9,991 nucleotides of DNA, from positions 1 through 9,991 of the forward strand of contig JAGXHO010000078.1 in the NCBI GenBank assembly GCA_024636105.1. The letters run 5' to 3'. The notes beneath the pieces are model-generated. The model was not told the origin of the DNA. It saw nothing but the letters and a program-made list of their open reading frames with translations, and searched no databases. This document shows positions 1 through 6,502 of this stretch, piece after piece; position 1 is the stretch's first letter; every line of letters begins with the position of its first letter. The DNA comes from Trueperaceae bacterium (GTDB taxonomy: Bacteria; Deinococcota; Deinococci; Deinococcales; Trueperaceae). The position numbers and the translations under genes are program-made.

Positions 1-669
1 TGGGCGGCGGCCTTCCAGACGCCCGCCATCGTGCGCGACGGGTTCCGCTTGGTCCGCCGCCTGCCGACGCTGCCCTGGCTGCTGCTCGCGGGTGGCGCCA
101 TGGGTTGGTCGCTGACGGCTGTGGAGACCTTCTGGCAGCCCATCGCCAGCCTCACCTTCGGCGCTGATCCGGCCAGGAGCGGCGTCTACGGCGCGCTCGG
201 CTTCGTCCTCGGCGCCTCCGGTCTGCTCGGGAGCCTGCTCGTGATGCGCTATGGGGATCGCTTCCCGGGAGGGCCGGCGGCCCTCGCCGCCGCCACCCAG
301 CTGCTCAAGGCGGCCGCGATGCTCCTGCTCGCGGCGCAGGCGGGCGGGCTCGGGGTCGCGGTCGGCCTCGGGCTGGCCTTCGTCGCGATCGCGGCGCAGA
401 ACGCACCGCACGACGCGCTGCTCAACCAGGCGGTGCCGAGCGAGCGGCGCTCGATCGTCCTCAGCATCCACTCGTTGGCGTTCTTCGGCGGGATCGCGCT
501 CGGTTCGAGCGTGTTGGGCGTCGTCGCGAGCGCGGCCGGTCCATCGTTCGCGATGGCCCTCGCCGGCGTCGCGACGGCGGTGGCGGCCGGAGCGTACGTG
601 GGCGTCGCCGCGGCGCGGCGACGGGGGGCGGCGGTCGCGATCGCAACCGAGGAGCCGGCGGGAGACTGA
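1..669 (+). CDS. MFS transporter, C-terminal half (5' end outside the window)
   Basis: The frame is open from the first base and ends in TGA at 667-669, giving 222 residues. They form about six hydrophobic helices, roughly at residues 24-42, 64-83, 95-112, 115-133, 153-177 and 181-204 counted from the window edge. This matches helices 7-12 of a 12-helix major facilitator. The loop before the fifth helix carries a polar VPSERR segment, as is common between helices 10 and 11 of drug/metabolite efflux MFS proteins. A GTG at 31 lies inside the frame but is not a believable start, because coding character continues upstream to the edge. The tail is short, cytosolic and Arg/Ala-rich. The substrate cannot be read from this half. 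The TetR gene follows after 81 bp on the same strand but has its own promoter, so shared regulation is only a possibility. Family call is firm; function beyond inner-membrane transport is not. Confidence 0.8.
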   Translation, partial: WAAAFQTPAIVRDGFRLVRRLPTLPWLLLAGGAMGWSLTAVETFWQPIASLTFGADPARSGVYGALGFVLGASGLLGSLLVMRYGDRFPGGPAALAAATQLLKAAAMLLLAAQAGGLGVAVGLGLAFVAIAAQNAPHDALLNQAVPSERRSIVLSIHSLAFFGGIALGSSVLGVVASAAGPSFAMALAGVATAVAAGAYVGVAAARRRGAAVAIATEEPAGD

Positions 670-687
670 CCCGGGCGCCAAGAATCA

Positions 688-704
688 TGTAAACGCTATT
701 GACA
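688..704. promoter_or_regulatory. Probable TetR-family operator (imperfect 17-bp palindrome)
   Basis: The sequence TGTAAACGCTATTGACA has arms TGTAAA and TTGACA, which match as an inverted repeat at 5 of 6 positions around a 5-bp centre. Its right arm is the -35 box of the TetR-gene promoter. Palindromes of this shape and length, with TGT/ACA ends, are typical TetR-family operators. A bound dimer would block RNA polymerase, so autorepression is the simplest reading. The half-site TTGACAyGG recurs at 699-707 and 727-735, and CATGTAAAC (686-694) is inverted against GTTGACATG (726-734) with 8 of 9 matches. A second regulator contact further downstream is therefore possible. The palindrome is seen directly; the binding protein is inferred. 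Confidence 0.5.
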
Positions 705-727
705 CGGAATATCGGTGTGTGTACGGT
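699..727 (+). promoter_or_regulatory. Sigma-70-type promoter of the TetR-GT-oxoamine synthase unit
   Basis: A perfect -35 hexamer TTGACA (699-704) is followed by a 17-bp spacer and the -10 hexamer TACGGT (722-727), which keeps the key TA...T positions. It lies in the AT-richest stretch of the left third. Transcription would begin near 733-735, giving a short leader of about 17 nt before the ATG at 751. Confidence 0.6.
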
Positions 728-750
728 TGACATGGAAATGGGAGGCCTCC

Positions 751-1326
751 ATGCCCCGTACCTACGACAACACCAAGCGCGCTCGTGATGCGGCGCGCAC
801 GACGGAGCGCATCGTCGCCGCCACCGAGGCGCTGCTCGCGGTCGGCGCCATCGGCGACGTCACCCTGCAGGCGATCGCGGCCGGAGCGGAGGTCACCGTC
901 CAGACGGTGCTGCGCCACATGGGCTCGCGCGACGGCTGCTTCGCGGCGGTCGGCGAGCGGATCGGCGCCCGCGTCGAGGCGCAACGCGGCGGCACGGAAC
1001 CCGGCGACGTCGAGGCGGCCATCGCGGCCCTGATCGCTCACTACGAGGCCGATGGGCGGCTGGTGCTCAACCTGCTCGCCCAGGAGGGGGGCGGCGAGGC
1101 GGTACCGCGTGAGGCGGCCGAGGCAGGCCGCGCGTACCACCGGGCGTGGGTCGTGCGCTGCTTCGGGCTGCGGAACCAGAGGCCCGACGCCGAGGTGGTC
1201 GACGCGCTGGTCGCCGCCACCGATCTCTACGTCTGGAAGCTGCTGCGCCTCGACCTCGGGCGCTCCACCGAAGCCACCGAGGCCGTGATCGCGCGCCTCG
1301 TCCGATCGGTCCTGGAGGCGTCATGA
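751..1326 (+). CDS. TetR/AcrR-family transcriptional regulator
   Basis: The protein has 191 residues, a normal size for the family. Residues 12-60 form the N-terminal DNA-binding domain: a first helix (about 14-30), then a helix-turn-helix around residues 37-56 (TLQAIAAGAEVTVQTVLRH), with the usual switch from recognition helix to a short linker and helix 4. The C-terminal part (about 65-190) is a helical ligand-binding/dimer domain with no recognisable ligand signature. The ATG at 751 is chosen because GGAGG at 741-745 sits five bases upstream; a GTG at 715 in the same frame overlaps the promoter. The stop overlaps the next gene's ATG (ATGA), so the regulator and the glycosyltransferase are translationally coupled. 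A palindrome over its own -35 box suggests autorepression, relieved by an unknown small molecule, possibly a substrate or product of the downstream enzymes or of the upstream MFS pump. Confidence 0.9.
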   Translation: MPRTYDNTKRARDAARTTERIVAATEALLAVGAIGDVTLQAIAAGAEVTVQTVLRHMGSRDGCFAAVGERIGARVEAQRGGTEPGDVEAAIAALIAHYEADGRLVLNLLAQEGGGEAVPREAAEAGRAYHRAWVVRCFGLRNQRPDAEVVDALVAATDLYVWKLLRLDLGRSTEATEAVIARLVRSVLEAS

Positions 1327-2567
1327 ACACCGTCTTGATCTACACATCGCCCGCGCGCGGGCACCTGTACCCGATGCTGGACGTGGCGCTGGCGCTGCGC
1401 GCCGCCGGCCACCGCGTGGTGGTCCAGACGCTCGCAGACGAGCGCGACCGCGTGACCGCCGAAGAGCTGGAGCACCGCCCCATCGCGGCGGCGATCGAGG
1501 CGCTGCCGCTCCGCGACTTCGCGCACGCCAAGCCCATGGCGCAGGTGCGGGCCGCCTTCGACACCTGGCTCGCCCGGGCGCCCCACGAGGTCGCCGACCT
1601 GCGCGCCGCCGCCGCCGACCTGGCGCCTGACCTGCTCGTCGTCGACGCCAACACGTGGGGCGCCGCGGCGTTCGCCGAAGCGGAGCGGCGCCCGTGGGCC
1701 TCGTTCCTTCCCTACGCTCTGCCGGTCGCCTCCCGCGACACCCCGGCGTTCGGTCCCGGCTTCGCGCCGCCGCGGCACGCGCTCGACCGCCTGCGCGACC
1801 GAGCGGTTTGGGCGGCGCTGAACGGCGCCGTCCGAAAGCCGCTCCGGGGTCTGGACGCGCTCCGCGCCGACCTGGGCGTGCCGCCGATCGGGACGTACGA
1901 GGGTCTCTTGCTGCGCGCCGACGCGCTGCTGTACCGCACCGCCGTGCCGTTCGAGTACCCGCGCTCGGACTGGCCGGCCTCGGTGCACGCGATCGGGCCA
2001 GGCCTCTGGGCGCCCCCCGGCGAGGCTCCGGCCTGGCTTGCCGACCTCCCGCACCCACGGGTGCTGGTGAGCATCTCGACCGAGTTCCAGGACGACGGCG
2101 CGATCGTCGAAGCGGCGCTCGCTGGGCTCGCCGACGGCCCGGGCAGCGTGATCGTCACCACGTCGGCGCTCGACCCGGCACGGTTCGAGGCGCCGCACGA
2201 TCGGGTGCGGATCGCGCGCACGCTGCCGCATGCGGCGGTGATCCCCGAGGTGGACGTGGTGGTCACGCACGGCGGCATGGGCACCACCCAGCGCGCGCTC
2301 GCGGCCGGGGTCCCCGTGTGCGTGGTTCCGTGGGGGCGCGACCAGAGCGAGTCGGCGCGGCGCGCCGAGGTGAGCGGGGCGGGCACCATGCTGCCGCGCG
2401 CACGGCTGACGCCTGCGCGCCTGCGCGCGGCCGTGGAGGGGGCGCTGGGACGCAAGCCGGCCGCGGAGGGGATCGCGCGCGCCTTCCGCGAGGCCGGTGG
2501 CGCGGCGCGTGCGGTGGCGGAGCTCGAACGGCTGCTCGGGAGCCCGCGGGCGGACGCAGCGGTTTGA
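1323..2567 (+). CDS. GT1-family (UGT/MGT-like) glycosyltransferase
   Basis: The protein has 414 residues with the two-Rossmann GT-B layout. The N-terminal acceptor domain starts with a beta strand and the ARGHLYPMLD segment, in which His14 is at the position of the catalytic base of GT1 enzymes. The C-terminal nucleotide-sugar domain carries the family signature at residues 315-347: HGGMGTT, then ALAAGVPVCVVPWGRDQ. His316 would contact the diphosphate and Asp340-Gln341 the sugar. The family transfers sugar from UDP- or TDP-sugars to small lipophilic acceptors such as macrolides, carotenoids, sterols or polyketides. No membrane segment or signal peptide is seen, so it is cytosolic or peripheral. 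The ATG at 1323 overlaps the TetR stop, implying coupled translation and shared control. The oxoamine synthase follows after 51 bp, so its acceptor could be that enzyme's product. The alternative is a self-contained drug-inactivating transferase of the macrolide glycosyltransferase type. Family firm, acceptor unknown. Confidence 0.88.
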   Translation: MNTVLIYTSPARGHLYPMLDVALALRAAGHRVVVQTLADERDRVTAEELEHRPIAAAIEALPLRDFAHAKPMAQVRAAFDTWLARAPHEVADLRAAAADLAPDLLVVDANTWGAAAFAEAERRPWASFLPYALPVASRDTPAFGPGFAPPRHALDRLRDRAVWAALNGAVRKPLRGLDALRADLGVPPIGTYEGLLLRADALLYRTAVPFEYPRSDWPASVHAIGPGLWAPPGEAPAWLADLPHPRVLVSISTEFQDDGAIVEAALAGLADGPGSVIVTTSALDPARFEAPHDRVRIARTLPHAAVIPEVDVVVTHGGMGTTQRALAAGVPVCVVPWGRDQSESARRAEVSGAGTMLPRARLTPARLRAAVEGALGRKPAAEGIARAFREAGGAARAVAELERLLGSPRADAAV

Positions 2568-2586
2568 CCCTTGGGTGCCTTCTGAA

Positions 2587-2608
2587 CGGCGGTGTAGCCT
2601 TACCGCCG
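2587..2608 (+). promoter_or_regulatory. Hairpin just before the oxoamine synthase ribosome-binding site
   Basis: CGGCGGT (2587-2593) and ACCGCCG (2602-2608) are perfect 7-bp arms around an 8-nt loop. The base of the stem touches the Shine-Dalgarno sequence GGAGGA (2608-2613). In the GT-oxoamine synthase transcript it could tune translation, or protect or partially terminate the message; no U-run follows, so full termination is unlikely. A weak promoter-like pair (TTGGGT at 2571, TAGCCT at 2595, 18-bp spacer) overlaps it but is not convincing. Confidence 0.4.
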
Positions 2609-2618
2609 GAGGACGAAG

Positions 2619-3815
2619 ATGGCCACGAGCGTTGCGATCCCGAGCGGTCCTTGGGACGTCGAGAGTTTCAAGGAGCAAGGGCTGTACTTCCACCTCGTCG
2701 AGGTGAGCGAAGTGCTTCCCGGCAGCGCACGGGTGCGCGTCACCGACCATGGCGAGATGCTCATGTTCGGCGGGTACTCGTACCTGGGGCTGATCGGTCA
2801 TCCCGCCATCAACGCGGCGGCCCAGGACGCGATCGCGCGGTACGGCACCGGCACCAACGGGGTGCGGCTGTTGGCCGGAACGCTGCCGCTGCACAACGAG
2901 CTCGAGGCGTCGATCGCGGCGTTCAAAGGCACCGAGGCGGCGATCGCCTTCTCCAGCGGCTACATCGCCAACATCTCGACCATCTCGTCGCTCCTCGATC
3001 GCCACGACACGGTCCTGTGCGACAAGCTCGACCACGCCAGCATCGTCGACGGTTGCCGCCTCTCCGGCGCCAAGATGGTGCGGTTCCGGCACAACGACCT
3101 CGACCACCTCGCCGAGTGCCTGCGGGCCGCCGATCCCCGGCACCGGAAGCTCGTCGTCGTCGACGGCGTGTACAGCATGGACGGCGACATCGCCGACCTG
3201 CCTGGCATCCGCGCGCTGTGCGACGAGTACGACGCCCTCCTCATGGTGGACGAGGCCCACTCGCTCGGCGTCCTCGGCGCGACCGGACGCGGCATCGAGG
3301 AGCACTTCGGCCTCGGCCCGGACACCGTGGACGTCAAGATGGGCACGTTCAGCAAGGCGATCCCCAGCATCGGGGGCTACGTGGCGGGCTCGGCCAAGCT
3401 GGTCTCGGACCTCAAGCACAAGGCGCGCGGCTTCATCTACTCGGCCGCGCTCCCACCCGCCTCGGCGGCTGCGAGCATCGCCGCGCTCGAGGTGCTGCGC
3501 GCGGAGCCGGAGCGGGTCCATAGCCTCCAGACCAAGTTCGCGCACTTCCTGGGGCGCCTGAAGGACGCCGGGTTCGACGTCCTCGGGAGCCAAGCGGCGA
3601 TCGCCCCCGTCGTGTGCGGCTCGGCGCTGGCGGCCACCCAACTGATGATGCACTGCGTTCGGCACGGGATCTTCGTGCAGGCGATCCTCCCGCCGGTCGT
3701 CCCCATGGGCTCGGCGCGGTTGCGCGCGACCGTGACGTCGAACCACACGATCGAGGAGATCGACCTCGGCGTCGAGGTCTTGACGAGCGGCGCGCGCGAG
3801 CTCGGGATCCTGTAG
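2619..3815 (+). CDS. Alpha-oxoamine synthase (PLP-dependent; serine palmitoyltransferase/AONS/KBL type)
   Basis: The protein has 398 residues, standard for the family. These class II fold-type I PLP enzymes condense an amino acid with an acyl-CoA or acyl-ACP, with loss of CO2. Visible landmarks are YSYLGL near residue 53; the glycine-rich GTGTNGVRLLAGT (76-88); LDHAS, with His139 stacking on the cofactor ring; VDEAHS (210-215), with Asp211 holding the pyridine nitrogen and His214; and GTFSK (242-246), with Lys246 as the Schiff-base lysine. The GTG..G.R...GT segment resembles serine palmitoyltransferase and 2-amino-3-ketobutyrate ligase more than 5-aminolevulinate synthase. None of the other biotin or heme genes is nearby. 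The start is set by GGAGGA at 2608-2613. It is downstream of a glycosyltransferase and tail-to-tail with an SDR reductase, which suggests an acylated amino-ketone or long-chain base that is reduced and glycosylated. Enzyme class is firm; substrates are inferred. Confidence 0.88.
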   Translation: MATSVAIPSGPWDVESFKEQGLYFHLVEVSEVLPGSARVRVTDHGEMLMFGGYSYLGLIGHPAINAAAQDAIARYGTGTNGVRLLAGTLPLHNELEASIAAFKGTEAAIAFSSGYIANISTISSLLDRHDTVLCDKLDHASIVDGCRLSGAKMVRFRHNDLDHLAECLRAADPRHRKLVVVDGVYSMDGDIADLPGIRALCDEYDALLMVDEAHSLGVLGATGRGIEEHFGLGPDTVDVKMGTFSKAIPSIGGYVAGSAKLVSDLKHKARGFIYSAALPPASAAASIAALEVLRAEPERVHSLQTKFAHFLGRLKDAGFDVLGSQAAIAPVVCGSALAATQLMMHCVRHGIFVQAILPPVVPMGSARLRATVTSNHTIEEIDLGVEVLTSGARELGIL

Positions 3816-3829
3816 GGCGCCCGGAACCG

Positions 3830-4687
3830 CTAGCGTTCGCTGGCTGCTGCCGTGCGCAGGCGCGCGAGCCGATCGAGCATCGCGTCGGGGAGCCACTGCG
3901 CGAGCGTCGCGCCGATCCTCGCGTCGCGCCCGACGAGGTAGCGGGTGCGCGGACGCCGCGTTGTCAACGCCGTCGCGACCACGGCCGCGACGCGGTCCGC
4001 AGGGATCCCGGCGCGCGCATGGGCGTGGGCTCGCTGCTTCGCGCGCTCGATCGACGGCCCGTAGAGCTCCAGCGCTTCCGGCGGCAGGTCGGCGAGCAGC
4101 GCCTCGGCCGCGCCCACCGACTTGTGCCAGATCGGTGTGGCCACGCGCCCCGGCTGCACGACCGAGACGCGGATGCCCCACGGCGCCAACTCGCGCCGCA
4201 AGGCGTCGCTCAGTGCCTCGACCGCGAACTTCGACGAGGCGTACGCCCCCTGGAGCGGCGAAGCGAACCGACCCGAGATCGAACTCATGTTGACGATCCG
4301 GCCGGTGCCGGCGCGCAGGAGCGGCAGGCACGCCTGGGTGAGCGCCAGCGTGCCGAGCACGTTTGCCTCGAACTGCGCGCGCACGGCGTCTATGGGCAGG
4401 AACTCCAGCGGTCCACCCACCGCGACGCCGGCGTTGTTCACGAGCCCGGAGAGCGCACGCCGGCCGCTCGCCGCGACGACCTCCTCGACCGCGTTCGCGA
4501 GCTGCGCCGGGTCGGTGACGTCCAGCAGCACCGGGACGATCCGGTCGCCGACCTCATCGCGCAGGCGCTCGCCGTCGTCGAGCCGGCGAACCCCGGCGAA
4601 CACCACGACGCCCCGTCGAGCCAGCATCGTGGCGCACGCCCGGCCGATGCCCGTCGAGGTGCCCGAGATCAGGACGCCGTGCTGCAT
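3830..4687 (-). CDS. Short-chain dehydrogenase/reductase (classical SDR)
   Basis: The protein has 285 residues with all classical SDR signatures: the cofactor loop SGTSTGIG (8-15), NNAG (84-87), catalytic Ser136 in MSSISG, and YxxxK with Tyr149 and Lys153. The Arg-Arg pair at 34-35 after the second strand is compatible with NADP(H) preference. The C-terminal extension beyond residue 185 is helical, with a region at 186-230 that would form the substrate lid. The overall pattern is like the retinol-dehydrogenase/17-beta-HSD/3-ketosphinganine-reductase subgroup that acts on lipophilic alcohols and ketones. ATG at 4685-4687 is chosen over an in-frame start 30 bases upstream because a GAGG-containing ribosome site lies just before it and the cofactor loop then starts at residue 8. 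It lies 58 bp downstream of the amidase gene on the same strand and tail-to-tail with the oxoamine synthase. The substrate is not known. Confidence 0.87.
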   Translation of the reverse strand: MQHGVLISGTSTGIGRACATMLARRGVVVFAGVRRLDDGERLRDEVGDRIVPVLLDVTDPAQLANAVEEVVAASGRRALSGLVNNAGVAVGGPLEFLPIDAVRAQFEANVLGTLALTQACLPLLRAGTGRIVNMSSISGRFASPLQGAYASSKFAVEALSDALRRELAPWGIRVSVVQPGRVATPIWHKSVGAAEALLADLPPEALELYGPSIERAKQRAHAHARAGIPADRVAAVVATALTTRRPRTRYLVGRDARIGATLAQWLPDAMLDRLARLRTAAASER

Positions 4688-4745
4688 GCCGCCGCCTCGT
4701 TCCTGGGTGCGACGCACCCGCCGGCGGCACGGTACCGCGTCCGGA

Positions 4746-6233
4746 TCACGCCACCCGCTCGGGGAAGGTCGGCGTGCGCCACGGTCCGCGCGCGCGCTCG
4801 AACTTGGCCGCGATCGCCAGTACCGCGGCGTCGTCGAAGGCCCCCGCGAACACCGAGAGCCCGATCGGCAGCCCGTGCGCGAAGCCTGCGGGCACGCTGA
4901 CGTGCGGGTACCCCGCGACGGCGGCCGGCGACGCGCACCCCGGGAACGGGCGGTCGCCGTCGATCAGGTCGATCGTCCACGCGGGGATCCGAGACGGGGC
5001 CACGAGCGCGTCGAGGCGGTGCTCGCGCAGCGCGCGGTCGATGCCCTCGTCGCGAGCGAGCCGGCGGCAGGTCGCCAGCGCCTCGAGGTAGGCCGGGTCG
5101 GCGAGCCCGGGCGCGCGCTGCGCGGCCTCGTGCAGCTCCTGGGCGAAGTAGGGCATCACCCGCTCGGCGTGCCGGCGGTTGAAGGCGACCACCTCGTCGA
5201 GGTCGCGCACCGGCGCCGTCGGGTGGCCCTCCAGGTACGCGTTCAGCCCGGCCTTGAACTCGGCGAGCAGCACCGTGCGCTCCGCCTCGCCGAGCGCCGC
5301 GCGGTCCGACAACTCGATCCCCTCGACGATCTCGGCGCCGAGGTCCCGCAGCACCTCGAGAGCGCGCACGAAGACCGCATCGGCGGCCTCGTGGATCCCG
5401 ACGCAGGCGCGCGGTACCCCCAAACGGACGCCGCGCAGGTCCGCCCGCGCCCCGAGGGCCACGAACGTGGCCGACGCGCGCACCGCGGCCGTCGCCGGGT
5501 CGTTCGGGTCGCTGCCGGAGATTGCGTCGAGCAGTAGCGCCGCGTCCGCGACGGTGCGCGTCAGCGGCCCCGCGGTGTCCTGGGAGGCGGCGATCGGGAC
5601 GATGCCGTCGCGGCTCACCAGCCCCACCGTCGGTTTGAACCCGACGACGCCGACGAGCGAGGCCGGGGCGGTGATGGAGCCGTCGGTCTCGGTGCCGATC
5701 GCTGCGGCGCACAGCCCGGCCGCCACCGCGACCGCCGACCCGGAGCTCGACCCACCCGGGGTGCGGTCGAGCGCGTACGGGTTGCGGACCTGACCGCCAC
5801 GGCTGCTCCAGCCGCTGCTGCTGCGGGTCGAGCGGAAGTTGGCCCACTCGCTCATGTTCGCCTTACCGAGCACGATCACCCCGGCCTCCCGCAGGCGCGC
5901 GACCAGGAAGGCGTCGCGCTCCGCTCGGTGGCCCTCGAGCGCCAGCGAGCCGGCGGTGGTCGTCAGGGCGTCGCCCGTGTCGACGTTGTCCTTGAGCAAG
6001 AGGGGGACGCCGTGGAGCGGTCCGCGCGCCCCCGAACCGCGGCGCTCGGCGTCGAGGTCCGCGGCGATCGCGAGGGCCTCGGGGTTCGTCTCGAGGACGG
6101 CGCGGAGCGTGGGTCCCGCGCGGTCGAGCGCGTCGACGCGCTCGAGGTAGGTGCGCACGAGCTCCTCGGCGGTGGTGGCGCCGACGTCCATCATCTGGCT
6201 CAGGTCGACGATCGAGCGGTCGTGCAGGTGCAT
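4746..6233 (-). CDS. Amidase-signature-family hydrolase
   Basis: The protein has 495 residues, typical of the family. The Ser-cisSer-Lys triad is readable: Lys81 in LLLKDN, Ser162 in PGGSSSGSA, and nucleophile Ser186 in GTETDGSITAPAS. Ser162 and Ser186 are 24 residues apart, as in characterised members such as FAAH. The nucleophile loop reads TDGS rather than the more common GGS, a variant I associate with one bacterial amidase subgroup rather than with inactivation. The enzyme would hydrolyse a carboxamide or transfer its acyl group. Candidate substrates are fatty amides, aryl amides or N-acyl amines. It is unlikely to be the glutamyl-tRNA amidotransferase subunit GatA, since no gatB or gatC is adjacent. 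No signal peptide is seen. The ATG is supported by GGAGG about five bases upstream. It may be co-transcribed with the SDR downstream. An amide-cleaving enzyme next to amino-lipid genes is suggestive but does not prove a shared pathway. Confidence 0.88.
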   Translation of the reverse strand: MHLHDRSIVDLSQMMDVGATTAEELVRTYLERVDALDRAGPTLRAVLETNPEALAIAADLDAERRGSGARGPLHGVPLLLKDNVDTGDALTTTAGSLALEGHRAERDAFLVARLREAGVIVLGKANMSEWANFRSTRSSSGWSSRGGQVRNPYALDRTPGGSSSGSAVAVAAGLCAAAIGTETDGSITAPASLVGVVGFKPTVGLVSRDGIVPIAASQDTAGPLTRTVADAALLLDAISGSDPNDPATAAVRASATFVALGARADLRGVRLGVPRACVGIHEAADAVFVRALEVLRDLGAEIVEGIELSDRAALGEAERTVLLAEFKAGLNAYLEGHPTAPVRDLDEVVAFNRRHAERVMPYFAQELHEAAQRAPGLADPAYLEALATCRRLARDEGIDRALREHRLDALVAPSRIPAWTIDLIDGDRPFPGCASPAAVAGYPHVSVPAGFAHGLPIGLSVFAGAFDDAAVLAIAAKFERARGPWRTPTFPERVA

Positions 6234-6502
6234 GGGGGCCTCCGGGAAGCGCTCGCGGCGGTGGGACCCAGCGGGGTCGGCATGCGCGGGCGTGGAACGT
6301 CGCCACGATAGCCGCTGAGCCCGTCCGTCGCGCGCCGCACAGGACGGCGACGTGGTCGATCGGCGCCGCCGCGGCTCGTTCGGAGCGCGGCACGGCGCAG
6401 CTCGCGCAGGAGGGCGCCGGCGCGTGTGGAGGTCGTCACGCCGCTACGTTGGCCGGATCCATCGCAGGACGGACGCGTCGAGGCGCGTGCGGAAGGGGGA
6501 CC

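Noticed and set aside
715..750. Earlier GTG start for the TetR gene
   Set aside because: It overlaps the predicted -10 box and lacks a ribosome site; the ATG at 751 has GGAGG at ideal spacing.
1655..3523. Long plus-strand frame (622 codons) spanning the glycosyltransferase and the oxoamine synthase
   Set aside because: It is a shadow in another frame, Arg/Pro/Gly-rich and without a motif; both overlapped genes have clear catalytic residues.
3813..3845. Possible terminator between the convergent oxoamine synthase and SDR genes (GGGCGCCC and a short AGCG/CGCT stem)
   Set aside because: The stems are very short, have tight or no loops and lie partly in coding sequence; not convincing.
1227..4331. 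A 1034-codon open frame on the minus strand opposite the glycosyltransferase, the oxoamine synthase and part of the SDR gene
   Set aside because: It is Arg/Gly/Ala/His-rich low-complexity protein with no family motifs, runs across several genes with intact signatures, and follows from high third-position GC.
4669..5847. Minus-strand frame overlapping the amidase in a different phase
   Set aside because: Composition is extremely Arg/Gly/Ala-rich and the amidase triad is read in the other phase; it is a shadow.
6234..6502. Promoters for the divergent amidase and lipoprotein genes (for example TACGTT at 6445, or TATCGT on the minus strand at 6305-6310)
   Set aside because: Only isolated -10-like hexamers without matching -35 boxes; cannot be separated from chance.
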